In this document: positions 1-8,218 of the stretch, in pieces
How positions within the stretch are numbered: position 1 is the stretch's first letter
Layout: every line of letters starts with the position of its first letter
From: Clostridia bacterium
GTDB taxonomy: Bacteria > Bacillota > Clostridia > Lachnospirales > Lachnospiraceae
Assembly (NCBI GenBank): GCA_910574255.1
Contig: CAJTAK010000008.1
Span: 62,001-126,000, forward strand
DNA: 64,000 nucleotides
Direction: 5' to 3'
Notes under the pieces: model-generated
The model's input: the letters and a program-made list of their open reading frames with translations, nothing else
Databases searched by the model: none
What the model was told of the DNA's origin: nothing
Program-made: the position numbers and the translations under genes

Positions 1-5
1 CCTTC

Positions 6-209
6 TTAATCTTTGATGATAAATAATGTGTCAAAATCTTCGTTTAATGCTTCGCTTGCTTTCCGTGCCGTTGCAGGTCTTACGCCGCCGCCCTTTTCAA
101 GATTAAAAACTACAGACGGATTGACTTTCATTGCCTTTGCAAGCCCTGTGATTGAGTAGCCTTTTCTTATTCGGATGTCCGTAAAGGTTTCTCTCGCTCT
201 GATTTTCAT
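6..209 (-). CDS. Small XRE-type helix-turn-helix regulator
   Basis: A 67-residue protein that is almost entirely one HTH domain, with the pattern of Cro/CI-type DNA binders (residues about 10-60, including a conserved SITGLAKAMKVNPSVVFNLEKG stretch split around the turn). It most likely acts as a DNA-binding regulator of the element. The ATG at 209 is chosen over the upstream GTG because an AGGAGG sits eight bases before it. It is divergent from the HTH gene at 340, and the spacer between them carries two copies of a palindromic site that could be its operator. Function is inferred from fold only. Confidence 0.7.
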   Translation of the reverse strand: MKIRARETFTDIRIRKGYSITGLAKAMKVNPSVVFNLEKGGGVRPATARKASEALNEDFDTLFIIKD

Positions 210-245
210 TTCTCTCACCTCCTAATAGCAGTATATAGTTTCAGT

Positions 246-320
246 ACCATAATGGAATTATTGGTCTTTATAGTTTTTTGTTGCTTTTCTGGGTGATTAA
301 ACTATAATGGGATTATAGGT
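246..320. promoter_or_regulatory. Twin palindromic operator copies in a divergent promoter
   Basis: Two near-identical twenty-base sites lie at 246-265 and at 301-320 (ACTATAATGGGATTATAGGT in the second copy; the first differs at three positions). Each is a near-palindrome around GG and contains a TATAAT-like hexamer. They sit between the divergent HTH genes at 209 and 340, the expected place for repressor sites that overlap both promoters. Which HTH protein binds is not shown by the sequence. Confidence 0.6.
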
Positions 321-339
321 ACATGAAAGGAGTTTTATT

Positions 340-1218
340 ATGGCTTTATATGAGGAAAAGTGTGCGAAAAGGCTGTGCGAACTGATAGAGGCTAAAATAA
401 AAGAAGTTCAGTCTAATCGGGATAAGCTAAATGCCGAAATCGAAGAAAAAAACAAGGCAAATCAAAAACGTGCAAAAGCCATTGGAAATCCGACAAGTAA
501 GGTTGTCTTACGAAAAAAATTCAGTCCGTTTACAAAAAAGGAGTTATTAGAGGATATTAACAAGAAAGAAAACTGTATCATAAGTGAACAGATGTTTAGG
601 CTGTATCAGCAGGGCAAAAGCTATCCGCCTGTCGATGTTATGAAGTCCCTGTCAAATTATTTTGATGTTTCATTCGGGTATCTGGCAGGTGCAGAAGATA
701 CAAGGGATTCCCAAGCCGCCACTATACAGGAATTATTGCACCTTGATACTTCCGCTATATATACATTGCTAAGTATGAATGACTTTCCTGATTTATTAAA
801 GGTTATGAACGCAATCCTTTCCAATAAATATGACCTGCGTGCTTACCTTAGCAGGATTTCCATGCAGATTTATCAGGATAAATTACAGGAGCGGCGACTT
901 GACGTATTAAAAAATATACTGGGCAGTAGTGAATCCGCAAATGAAATGATGATAAACAGATTCTCTATGCTTTTATCTTTTTATGAATATATAGAGAGAA
1001 ACTATCTGCCTTATGTAAAAGAATCTTTTGATTCGTCAATAAATGACAGTATTCAGGAGGAATTGCGGAAATATAACAATTATGATGAATACGAAAAGGA
1101 AATGATACAGGATTTACAATTTGCACAGGATTTACAACCTACACAGGATTCAGTCACGGTGACGGTACATGGTTCAGGGACTATAACACCAATGGATAGA
1201 CCAGAGGAAAAGCCATAA
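340..1218 (+). CDS. HTH-domain regulator with N-terminal coiled coil
   Basis: A 292-residue soluble protein. Residues about 1-50 are charged and heptad-like, suggesting a coiled coil; residues about 60-120 resemble an XRE-type HTH (kinked by a KKELLEDINKKE segment and ending in a typical SLSNYFDVSFGYLAG helix). The remaining C-terminal half has no recognised domain and may be a dimerisation or sensing region. The ATG has GGAG eight bases upstream. It is divergent from the small HTH gene at 6-209 and shares its operator region. Probably a transcriptional regulator of the element; ligand and targets are unknown. Confidence 0.65.
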   Translation: MALYEEKCAKRLCELIEAKIKEVQSNRDKLNAEIEEKNKANQKRAKAIGNPTSKVVLRKKFSPFTKKELLEDINKKENCIISEQMFRLYQQGKSYPPVDVMKSLSNYFDVSFGYLAGAEDTRDSQAATIQELLHLDTSAIYTLLSMNDFPDLLKVMNAILSNKYDLRAYLSRISMQIYQDKLQERRLDVLKNILGSSESANEMMINRFSMLLSFYEYIERNYLPYVKESFDSSINDSIQEELRKYNNYDEYEKEMIQDLQFAQDLQPTQDSVTVTVHGSGTITPMDRPEEKP

Positions 1219-1231
1219 ATTAATCTCCATG

Positions 1232-1248
1232 TGTAACATAATGATACA
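1232..1248. promoter_or_regulatory. Second copy of the TGTAACAT palindrome
   Basis: TGTAACATAATGATACA lies just past the stop of the regulator gene. It differs at one position from the perfect palindrome at 3375-3391, so both probably bind the same protein. The two copies bracket the 605-residue receiver protein gene. The rest of the 1219-1500 spacer shows only a weak hairpin at 1361-1385 (GGGAC/GTCCC) that could end transcripts. Confidence 0.45.
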
Positions 1249-1500
1249 GGACGTCGTATATTTTTTAAAGGAAAATATGTGTGAATCAACGGTTTTACTG
1301 CCCTTTTTTGGTATGAAACAGGACAGGGAAACATACATGTTGTAAGTGTAGATTAAAATAGGGACGCGCCGTCTTGACGTGTCCCTGTATGCTGATGTTA
1401 CATTTTCAGCTTCTGTTTAAAGGTTTTATTGGGTTCTACGTGGTATTTTGCCGCCGCTTGCAATATAGGATTGCTTTATAATCCTTACTTACTTACTTAT

Positions 1501-3318
1501 TTATGCGTCTGGTCGTCCGTCTGTAGTTCCATGATTATCAAAAGTTTCTAACAACATTTTATATTCATCAAGTGTTTTCAATTTTAAGGAATAATACTGA
1601 CCGCATGATAATTTATGTTCTGGCAGTGGAGTGAAAAATTTTAAGCATGTCTTACATGTGAATACCCGTTTCATTGAAATATAACCATCCGCCGTCCTTA
1701 TAGGAAACTCACCGCCTATAGGGAATACCGTCTTATACATATGTCTGCCACAAAACGGACAACGATAACTGCTAATGTAAAATTTATCTGTCAGCAATGG
1801 GGGAAGTTGTTGGATATCAGCGTCTTCCTCAAGATTTCTTTTCTTAGATTTCCATTTTCGTAAAAGTGTGTGTTTTAAAATATCGTTTTTATCATTGGCA
1901 ACATAAAAATGGATATCATCTTTTATCTTTAAACCTTTTGATGTATAGAAATCTAACATTTCCTTAAAACCATTTGTGGAATTATATATTTCTGTAAACT
2001 TTGCATATAATTGCCTATATACTTCTTCCTGCATATTTCCATCATTAAATTCCAGAGAATGAATTTTATCAATGTAATTATTCCTCAAATAATTATACAC
2101 ATTTCCAAATTCTTTATAAGAAACAATATCACTATGTGCATTTAAAATAGGGTCTACTTTATCACTCCATTCGCCTGCGGTCATACCAAAAAAAGCACAG
2201 CAAATTATATCACCTAAAGTAATCTGCAATGAAGCATAACTCTCTGGATTCCTAACAAAGTTATTTACTGCATATTTCCAAAGTAATAATACTGCCGCAA
2301 ATTCTACACTTCCATATTCGCCCATATGTGGTGCTAATGTCCATGAACCTTTAATGGATTTGTATTGCCCATTAATCGTGTTTATCAGTTGTGTATCGGT
2401 CATATTGACAACATAAAAGTAAAAATCTCCATGTTTCTGATTCCTTTTGCCAAAATCCTTATCAACCTCTCTTTTTTCCAGATTATCATGGTTACTTTCT
2501 TCTGGTGGTGTCTGGCTCTGCTCTGTTTCTACTGGTGGTTTAGCGAATCGCCATGGTTCGAATATTTTCATCACAGCTTTTAATATGGCTTCTTTGGTAA
2601 ACGGTTTTACGATAAAATCTTTTGCCCCCAAACGTATGGCTTCCATAACCAGTTCCGCTTGTCCCATAGCCGAACATATCACTATATTGGCACGGCTATC
2701 CATTTTCTTTATTTCCCTTGTGGCATCTATTCCGTCCATTTTAGGCATGGTAATATCCATAAAAACTAGGTCAGGCTTAAATTCAGAGTAACGCTCTATG
2801 GCTTCAAGACCATTTTGGGCTTCTGCAACAACCTCATATCCATCTTGGGTCAATGTATCTTTCAACATCATTCTCATAAATGCGGCATCATCACATATTA
2901 AAATCCTGTGAGGATTTGACCTCTTGCCAGGCTGTCTTGGTACGGCAGATTGTTTTGATACCTTTACATCAGCATTGTTCTTTTCTGATTTTTCTGGAGA
3001 AAAATTTAATTCTTGACGAATCATTTTTATATCATGCTTTATCTCTGACATATCTCTTTCAAAACTAATTTTTTGTTGGATTTCTGATAAAATTCTCTTT
3101 TGAAATACTTGGTCTTTATATTTTCTATAATATTCTTTTAATAGATTTTGATAACTATTAAAAAAACTATCAGGTATAACGGATGGCTTCCTGTCAGGTT
3201 GTACAGGAGAAATACCGTCATGTTTAGTAGATAAATCCTGATTAGATGAGGATGAATCGCTGTTACCCAATGCCTTAATGATAAAATAGATAATTACGGC
3301 CAAAATTATAAATTCCAT
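1501..3318 (-). CDS. Membrane-anchored CheY-like receiver protein with C-terminal zinc ribbon
   Basis: A 605-residue protein of unusual layout. Residues 1-17 form one hydrophobic anchor, followed by a low-complexity Ser/Asn linker and a charged, probably coiled-coil segment (about 50-130). Residues about 137-255 are a CheY-type receiver with the acidic pair D143/D144, phospho-acceptor D188, S216 and K238 all present. Residues 290-500 match no family I recognise. Two CxxC pairs (C520/C523 and C555/C558) form a probable zinc ribbon. No histidine kinase is nearby, so phosphorylation would come from a host kinase or not at all. The TGTAACATAATGTTACA palindrome lies 57-73 bases upstream of the start. 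I recognise the receiver with confidence; the role of the whole protein is unknown. Confidence 0.75.
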   Translation of the reverse strand: MEFIILAVIIYFIIKALGNSDSSSSNQDLSTKHDGISPVQPDRKPSVIPDSFFNSYQNLLKEYYRKYKDQVFQKRILSEIQQKISFERDMSEIKHDIKMIRQELNFSPEKSEKNNADVKVSKQSAVPRQPGKRSNPHRILICDDAAFMRMMLKDTLTQDGYEVVAEAQNGLEAIERYSEFKPDLVFMDITMPKMDGIDATREIKKMDSRANIVICSAMGQAELVMEAIRLGAKDFIVKPFTKEAILKAVMKIFEPWRFAKPPVETEQSQTPPEESNHDNLEKREVDKDFGKRNQKHGDFYFYVVNMTDTQLINTINGQYKSIKGSWTLAPHMGEYGSVEFAAVLLLWKYAVNNFVRNPESYASLQITLGDIICCAFFGMTAGEWSDKVDPILNAHSDIVSYKEFGNVYNYLRNNYIDKIHSLEFNDGNMQEEVYRQLYAKFTEIYNSTNGFKEMLDFYTSKGLKIKDDIHFYVANDKNDILKHTLLRKWKSKKRNLEEDADIQQLPPLLTDKFYISSYRCPFCGRHMYKTVFPIGGEFPIRTADGYISMKRVFTCKTCLKFFTPLPEHKLSCGQYYSLKLKTLDEYKMLLETFDNHGTTDGRPDA

Positions 3319-3374
3319 ATGTTTTTCTCCTTTTCGTAAAAATTTTACTTCATAATTAGGTTATCTCTTAATAA

Positions 3375-3391
3375 TGTAACATAATGTTACA
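3375..3391. promoter_or_regulatory. Perfect palindromic operator TGTAACATAATGTTACA
   Basis: TGTAACAT-A-ATGTTACA is a perfect 8+1+8 inverted repeat in the divergent spacer between the receiver protein (1501-3318) and the XRE repressor (3485-3943). Position and symmetry fit a repressor operator; the neighbouring XRE protein is the natural candidate. A near copy is at 1232-1248. A TATAAT for the XRE gene is at 3454-3459. Confidence 0.6.
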
Positions 3392-3484
3392 TATCGGTCA
3401 ATAAATACTATATCCGTTTCGTTCCTTTTAGAGACTAACCATCTTCAAATTGCTATAATGGAGCAAAAATGGAGGGTTTCCCGA

Positions 3485-3943
3485 ATGTCTGTGCCATTAT
3501 TAGCCGCCAAATTAGTAGAACTGCGTCAGCAATACAACTTTTCGCAAACGGAAGTAGCTGACTATCTCGGAATGACAAGAGAGGGATACTCCCACTATGA
3601 GCGCAATTCCAGAGAACCCAATTTAGAAGCTTTGATGAAGCTATGCCACTTATATAAAATTGACATCTCGGAACTGTTAAATGAAAAGACAATTCCAGTG
3701 TCAAATAAAGTTATGAATAAAGGTTCATCCAATACAGCAACTTTACTAACTAATACGATTACTGATAACATCAATCATTTTCTGAAAATATTCACTGGCA
3801 GAAATACTAACTTAAATCTTACGGATATTTCAAAAGATGATATTGCTGTTTTGGCTCAATATAAAAGATTAGATAAGCAATGCCAACGAGAGGTACAGCA
3901 GTTTATTAAATTCAAGCACTATATTACAAAAAATAGAGAGTAA
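3485..3943 (+). CDS. XRE-family repressor
   Basis: A 152-residue protein with a classic N-terminal HTH_3 domain (residues about 4-60: LVELRQQYNFSQTEVADYLG, then GYSHYERNSREPNLEALMKL) and a C-terminal part that is probably for oligomerisation. The ATG at 3485 is preferred over 3458 because GGAGGG lies eight bases upstream. It is divergent from the receiver-protein gene and likely represses itself and that gene through the palindrome at 3375. Typical of phage and conjugative-element repressors. Confidence 0.8.
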   Translation: MSVPLLAAKLVELRQQYNFSQTEVADYLGMTREGYSHYERNSREPNLEALMKLCHLYKIDISELLNEKTIPVSNKVMNKGSSNTATLLTNTITDNINHFLKIFTGRNTNLNLTDISKDDIAVLAQYKRLDKQCQREVQQFIKFKHYITKNRE

Positions 3944-3975
3944 TACTACCGTAAAAAAATGATAGTATTGCTCTT
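3942..3975. terminator. Bidirectional terminator between convergent genes
   Basis: AATACTA (3942-3948) pairs with TAGTATT (3963-3969), with an A-rich loop and T/A-rich flanks. It sits between the stop of the XRE gene and the stop of the leftward gene at 3988, so it can serve both. Confidence 0.6.
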
Positions 3976-3987
3976 TTAAATTATGTA

Positions 3988-4233
3988 TCAATCGGACAGC
4001 AATTCAAGAATCAACCTAAAGCAATATTTCATTCCGATACAGAATCCAACATATTTACCCTCGGCACAAACATCATAAAATACATCTTCAAGCACTTCCT
4101 TTTCATTTCCAGACAGTTTCGTAGTATATGGCTCAATCATATCCGCTATGTCTCTTTCAAGTTTGTGGTTAGCTTCATAAGTATCCTTTGAATAAACTGC
4201 AACATCTTCATAGATTTCTTTTAAATTATTCAT
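3988..4233 (-). CDS. Hypothetical element protein, 81 residues
   Basis: Last gene of a leftward small-gene run. Soluble, acidic, predicted mostly helical (LERDIADMIEPYTTKLSGNE; a Cys-containing C-terminal helix near FCIGMKYCFRLILELL). No domain is certain; the shape recalls DUF6809-type small proteins of clostridial elements, but I cannot confirm this. It starts one base away from the end of the upstream gene, which suggests translational coupling. Confidence 0.55.
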   Translation of the reverse strand: MNNLKEIYEDVAVYSKDTYEANHKLERDIADMIEPYTTKLSGNEKEVLEDVFYDVCAEGKYVGFCIGMKYCFRLILELLSD

Positions 4234-4234
4234 C

Positions 4235-4501
4235 TTATTTCCTCTCTTTCTTGTAATCGTAAAATGTCAAAACATGAATTAATTCGTACATTTGTTCGTA
4301 TTTCAGTTCTTTCCAGTCTGACAGGTTATAAAGTTCCGCTAGTAGAAAATCAAAGAATCTTTTTTCAATACCTTTCTGGCGAATCAAATTGCATAAAATC
4401 TTATACTGGCATTGTGTGTACCCGTCTGATACTGGCTTATTTTCAGTCGTTCGTAAATTCTGGTAAATTAAATCTTTATTGTCGTAATTGAGCAATTTCA
4501 T
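4235..4501 (-). CDS. Hypothetical element protein, 88 residues
   Basis: Soluble helical protein with no recognised domain. The ATG at 4501 overlaps the stop of the upstream Cys-rich gene in an ATGA arrangement, so the two are coupled. An upstream in-frame methionine at 4522 lacks a better ribosome site. Seen only as part of the leftward run; function unknown. Confidence 0.55.
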   Translation of the reverse strand: MKLLNYDNKDLIYQNLRTTENKPVSDGYTQCQYKILCNLIRQKGIEKRFFDFLLAELYNLSDWKELKYEQMYELIHVLTFYDYKKERK

Positions 4502-4692
4502 AAGTCTACCGCCTTTCCCCATATTTCCTCACATTCTGAATAGCAAGGGCAATAACTGCAAAAATCAAAATCACATTCGCCGACTGCATAGCCGCCGTAA
4601 CCTACGATAGGAACACACGTTGATAGATAATCACTGCAATTACGGCAACAGGAACAATACTCCCCTACTGCCTGACCCTGAAAATAACACAT
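4498..4692 (-). CDS. Small cysteine-rich protein
   Basis: A 64-residue protein with about ten cysteines, arranged as CSCC, C-x2-C and C-x2-C-x-C clusters together with acidic residues. This pattern suggests a metal-binding mini-protein, probably zinc, although a disulphide-rich fold is possible. No signal peptide is visible. The ATG at 4692 follows GAAAGGAAG; the longer reading from 4743 has no ribosome site. It overlaps the next gene by four bases. Function unknown. Confidence 0.5.
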   Translation of the reverse strand: MCYFQGQAVGEYCSCCRNCSDYLSTCVPIVGYGGYAVGECDFDFCSYCPCYSECEEIWGKAVDL

Positions 4693-4736
4693 AGTAACAC
4701 TTCCTTTCTGGCAAAAAAAATAAAGCCTTAAACGGC

Positions 4737-5045
4737 TTAACAATAGGTTCTGTCAATGGTTTCATAAGCAAAACAATTTCCGTAGAATCTCCATTTTCCG
4801 TCACATTCGGCAAACGTCATATAAGTTGCCCTAAGTCGGTGGTCGATATCATAAATGTGATTATAAGGTTCTCCAACTTGCAGATATCCATATGATATTG
4901 CTCTTGGCGGCATTATGTTCATAAAGTAATCAACAAGACTTTCTTCGACAATATCCCCTTTACGGAGATATTCATAAATGCTCGTTCTGCCTGTACGGTC
5001 AGCAAAGTCTGTCCATCCGTTTAAAGTTTTGATTTCTGTACTCAT
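4737..5045 (-). CDS. Hypothetical element protein, 102 residues
   Basis: Soluble, aromatic-rich protein (MPPRAISYGYLQVGEPYNHI in the middle) starting at an ATG with GAAAGAGAGG upstream. It resembles small accessory proteins annotated in clostridial conjugative elements, but no catalytic motif is visible. Part of the leftward run between the Cys-rich gene and a 63-residue gene. Confidence 0.55.
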   Translation of the reverse strand: MSTEIKTLNGWTDFADRTGRTSIYEYLRKGDIVEESLVDYFMNIMPPRAISYGYLQVGEPYNHIYDIDHRLRATYMTFAECDGKWRFYGNCFAYETIDRTYC

Positions 5046-5066
5046 AACAAAATCCTCTCTTTCTTA

Positions 5067-5258
5067 TTAATATACGTGCTTCATTACGTCCAGAATAATT
5101 GCGCTGTGGCTGTCTGCTTCAATGTTTACTCGCCTTGTGCCGCCGCCCTTAAATGTAATCTGTGCTGTATTATCATCAACCAGAGATAAACTGATAATGT
5201 CCAGATTTGCAGATATAAGGGTTAGTTCAAAAATGGTTATAAAATCAGATTTGTTCAT
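5067..5258 (-). CDS. Hypothetical small protein, 63 residues
   Basis: Short beta-rich protein (TAQITFKGGGTRRVNIEADS) without known domain. An AAAGGAGTG ribosome site precedes the ATG at 5258. Its place between two similar-sized genes with tight spacing supports that it is real. Confidence 0.5.
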   Translation of the reverse strand: MNKSDFITIFELTLISANLDIISLSLVDDNTAQITFKGGGTRRVNIEADSHSAIILDVMKHVY

Positions 5259-5279
5259 ATTTGCTCACACTCCTTTCTT

Positions 5280-5759
5280 TTAATCTAGTGCAAACTGTTT
5301 AGATTTGCTGTGTACCGTCTGACTGCCGTATTTCATGCGAATTTCAGAAAGTGACACTTCTTTCTTGTGATACCGTTTGTACTCGCCATAGTGCCAACAC
5401 CAACATTTTTTACGTGGAGCGAATTTGAAACCAACGCTTTTCAGCAGTTCCCTATACTCGTAGCCGCCATGAATCCATATCCACGTTCCGATGATTTCTA
5501 TATCCGCATTGATATGGATAATGTCATTGACAACCTCCTTAAACGCTTCATTTTCGGCTTTATTATCGTAGGTGGAAGATTGACCGTCTGTGCTGTTCTC
5601 GTGGCTCATATGGGCAAATAAGTGGTCATACTCGGCGTTGATTTCCTGTGTAATCTCTATACTGCCGCCGTCATTGTCTGGGTGGTATTTCTTTAACAAT
5701 TCCCTGTACCTTTTCCTCAATTCCTCGACTGTCTTAATTCCTGCAAAATACCTGTTCAT
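5280..5759 (-). CDS. J-domain (DnaJ-type) protein
   Basis: A 159-residue protein whose N-terminal 50 residues form a compact J domain with the diagnostic YHPDNDGG (HPD tripeptide that stimulates DnaK ATPase). The C-terminal half contains WIWIHGGYEYRELLKSVG, a short motif seen in plasmid and element proteins of this group, and lacks the G/F region and zinc fingers of true DnaJ. It may recruit host DnaK during transfer or replication of the element; this is inference. The ATG at 5759 is preferred (GAAAGGAG upstream) over 5822. Confidence 0.75.
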   Translation of the reverse strand: MNRYFAGIKTVEELRKRYRELLKKYHPDNDGGSIEITQEINAEYDHLFAHMSHENSTDGQSSTYDNKAENEAFKEVVNDIIHINADIEIIGTWIWIHGGYEYRELLKSVGFKFAPRKKCWCWHYGEYKRYHKKEVSLSEIRMKYGSQTVHSKSKQFALD

Positions 5760-5839
5760 CTGTTCATGCTCCTTTCGCTCTGTTCTGTTTTCAGGCATAA
5801 AAAATAAGCCTTTTACCGTCATGCTTGGGACGTGTAGTA

Positions 5840-6451
5840 TTACAATCTGGATATGTATTCGCTTGGATTCCCCTCTTTGAACCGCCCCCTTTCCTGCCGC
5901 TCACTCCATAACAAGTCTGTCAATTCTTCCTGTGAATGCGGCTGATACTGGATAGACAGTAACTTGCCATATTCCATATCAGGATAGCCGCTAATCCTAT
6001 CATCTGCACTCTGGGTGCGGTAACCATGCTCATACTGCATTACAACCGTTTCAGATTTAAGGGATGCCGTCTGAATGTGCTTATAATGTGCCATATAATC
6101 AAGCGCATAAATATTTCCCATAACTGAACCCTGTGCGCCGCCTATAACTTCAACCACAAAAGCAAGAATCGGGTCGCTTGTCTGCTCTGCGTAGAAAGAG
6201 AATGTGTTAAACTCCCTTGTATCTTTCAAGAGTGTATTCCTTTCCAGTAAAAGCCACGTTCCTGCTGTCCTGCATAACCATATAAAGGTTTTGTCCTGCT
6301 GTTCCTGCCTGTCTGCCGCTTCGGTCAACATTTCCCTGTCAATCTCAAAATCAGACTGATAATGTTTGGTGTGCTTCTGCACTACATTCCCCATAAAAGA
6401 TAGAATGTCTACGTTGCTGAACTTTGTCCTGTTCTTAATCCTGCTTGCCAT
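5840..6451 (-). CDS. Hypothetical element protein, 203 residues
   Basis: Soluble protein starting at an ATG behind GAAAGGAG. It contains an antirestriction-like length and composition (acidic, aromatic; TFIWLCRTAGTWLLLERN and ILAFVVEVIG segments) but no motif that decides a function. It is the second gene of the leftward run. I do not recognise the family. Confidence 0.6.
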   Translation of the reverse strand: MASRIKNRTKFSNVDILSFMGNVVQKHTKHYQSDFEIDREMLTEAADRQEQQDKTFIWLCRTAGTWLLLERNTLLKDTREFNTFSFYAEQTSDPILAFVVEVIGGAQGSVMGNIYALDYMAHYKHIQTASLKSETVVMQYEHGYRTQSADDRISGYPDMEYGKLLSIQYQPHSQEELTDLLWSERQERGRFKEGNPSEYISRL

Positions 6452-6474
6452 AATGAATTGCTCCTTTCGCTTGA

Positions 6475-6663
6475 TTATAAATATCTTTTCTTTCCATCAC
6501 TGCATACCGCTTTAATGAATAGCATTGTTCCGCTTTCCTTTGCCTTTCTGACTACAATTTCCGCTTGCTCTAATAATGGGGTTTTTCCGTAATACTTACT
6601 GCTGTCTGTGGGGTTCTGCGGACACACATAGATTTCATAGTACAGAATTGTATAGTCTGCCAT
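6475..6663 (-). CDS. Hypothetical small protein, 62 residues
   Basis: First gene of the leftward small-gene run. Contains DYTILYYEIYVCPQNP and ends GKKRYL; predicted alpha/beta, no domain known. The ATG at 6663 has GAAAGGAG at normal distance; the longer form from 6705 does not. Similar short proteins often open such gene runs in clostridial elements. Confidence 0.5.
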   Translation of the reverse strand: MADYTILYYEIYVCPQNPTDSSKYYGKTPLLEQAEIVVRKAKESGTMLFIKAVCSDGKKRYL

Positions 6664-7110
6664 ACCTGCATTTCTCCTTTCATTTGATTGATTTTTAGGC
6701 AACAAAAAAGAGCCTGTTTTTCGACTGGCTCTAAAGTCGTTGAAGATTAACCGCCGCCATACAAGGGGGGTGGGGTATACAACTTCGATTTTGTTTAAAA
6801 GCTATTGTGTAGGTGCGCCCCCAAATTATATATAGGATTTTTCCCTATACTGGCGATTTGTACACAATATGGATAGATAAAACCATTGAAAAATCAAGGT
6901 TCTTTGGCTTCTTTTGGTACACAACTTAGTACACAACTTTAACTGCTCCAAACTGTCCGAAACTGATTATAGAAAAAAATCTAAATGCTGAAACTGCCCG
7001 AAACTACACAATACTAACCTAAAAGTAAGTAAGTGATAAATAGGTGCGTTCTTGTATTGACAGCGGCAGAATGTTATTTTTAAGTCTGAATAAGAAGGAA
7101 AGGATATGGG
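6664..7110. other. Intergenic stretch with short repeats
   Basis: No gene is supported here. Visible items: a GAGCC/GGCTC hairpin near 6710-6732; paired copies of GTACACAACTT (about 6917 and 6929) with a further GTACACAA at 6868; and a direct repeat AAACTGYCCGAAACT at 6950-6964 and 6991-7005. It divides the leftward backbone genes from the rightward cargo, so it may hold a promoter for both or an old cargo boundary. Confidence 0.4.
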
Positions 7111-8139
7111 ATGATGAAAAATATAGAAATTGGCTCAATTCGTCCGCCGTCAGAGAGTGAAAGCCTGCTTGTCCGAGTGACCAGAGGATGCCATTGGAAT
7201 AAGTGCTATTTTTGTGGACTATACAAATCTATGAATTTTTCCATGCGTCCGATTGAAGATACCATACAGGATATTAAGGAACAGGCGGCATTATATCAGG
7301 GAAGAAAATTCAAATCATGTTTTTTGCAGGACGGGGATGCGCTGGTATTAAAAACGGATTATCTGCTCCGTATTTTGGATGCGCTAAATAAGTATTTTCC
7401 TGATTTGGAGTATATAACTTCCTATGCTCGTGCTGACAGCATCACACGAAAAAGTCCGGCAGAATTACAGGAACTTCGACAAGCGGGACTAAATCATCTG
7501 TACTGCGGTATGGAAACCGGATCGGATAAGATATTACAGCTTATCAACAAAGGCTTCCATGCAGATACCGTTGTGGAAAGCGGGTGTATGGCAAAAGACG
7601 CTGGCATGATTTTATCAGAGTTTATATTGCTTGGGATTGGTGGAAAAGAGCTTTCAAAAGAAAATGCAATCCAGACAGCGGAAGCACTTAATGTGATTCA
7701 GCCGGATTTTATTCGTGTCCATGCAACGGGAATAAAACCGGAGTCTAAAATGTGGGAGTTTGTTCAGGGAGGTTCTTTCACATTACAGTCCGAAGAAGAA
7801 ATAATGATAGAGCAAAAATTATTCTTGGAGAAGCTGCTTGAAATGGACAGCTATTATGTGAATGAACATATCGTCAATTTGTTGTTGGAGGTCAGGGGAA
7901 AGCTGCAAACGGATAAAATGGAAATGCTGTCTGCCATAGATAATTTTTTAGGCTTGCCGGAAGATGAAAAACTTTTATTTATTGTAGGCAGGCGGCTCAA
8001 TATTTTCTTTTTGCTGGACGATTTGAAAAATCCGGAATTATATCGAAAAGCACAGGAATGTATGGAGCAAATTTTACAGAAAAATCCGCAGGTTGATTTT
8101 ACCAGACTTTGTAATTATGTCAGGCAGTCACAGATTTAG
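7111..8139 (+). CDS. Radical SAM protein
   Basis: A 342-residue enzyme with an N-terminal iron-sulphur motif C27-x4-C32-x2-C35 (RGCHWNKCYFCGLY), the CX4CX2C variant found in a clostridial group of Elp3/MiaB-like radical SAM proteins. Downstream it has the usual GMETGSD strand of the SAM-binding barrel and a helical C-terminal region. It has no cobalamin-binding domain. Substrate unknown. It stands alone on the plus strand at the start of the cargo region, with AAGGAAAGG before the start. Confidence 0.8.
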   Translation: MMKNIEIGSIRPPSESESLLVRVTRGCHWNKCYFCGLYKSMNFSMRPIEDTIQDIKEQAALYQGRKFKSCFLQDGDALVLKTDYLLRILDALNKYFPDLEYITSYARADSITRKSPAELQELRQAGLNHLYCGMETGSDKILQLINKGFHADTVVESGCMAKDAGMILSEFILLGIGGKELSKENAIQTAEALNVIQPDFIRVHATGIKPESKMWEFVQGGSFTLQSEEEIMIEQKLFLEKLLEMDSYYVNEHIVNLLLEVRGKLQTDKMEMLSAIDNFLGLPEDEKLLFIVGRRLNIFFLLDDLKNPELYRKAQECMEQILQKNPQVDFTRLCNYVRQSQI

Positions 8140-8218
8140 GATAATAAGAGAACCCGCATAGCTGTTTCAAGTTTGCTGTGCAGGTTCTTTTTTGTCATAA
8201 GGATAGTCAATAAAATAA

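Noticed and set aside
1485..7035. CTTACTTACTTA near 1485 and AAGTAAGTAAGT near 7023 as an inverted repeat pair
   Set aside because: Low-complexity tetranucleotide runs with poorly matching flanks; chance is a good explanation.
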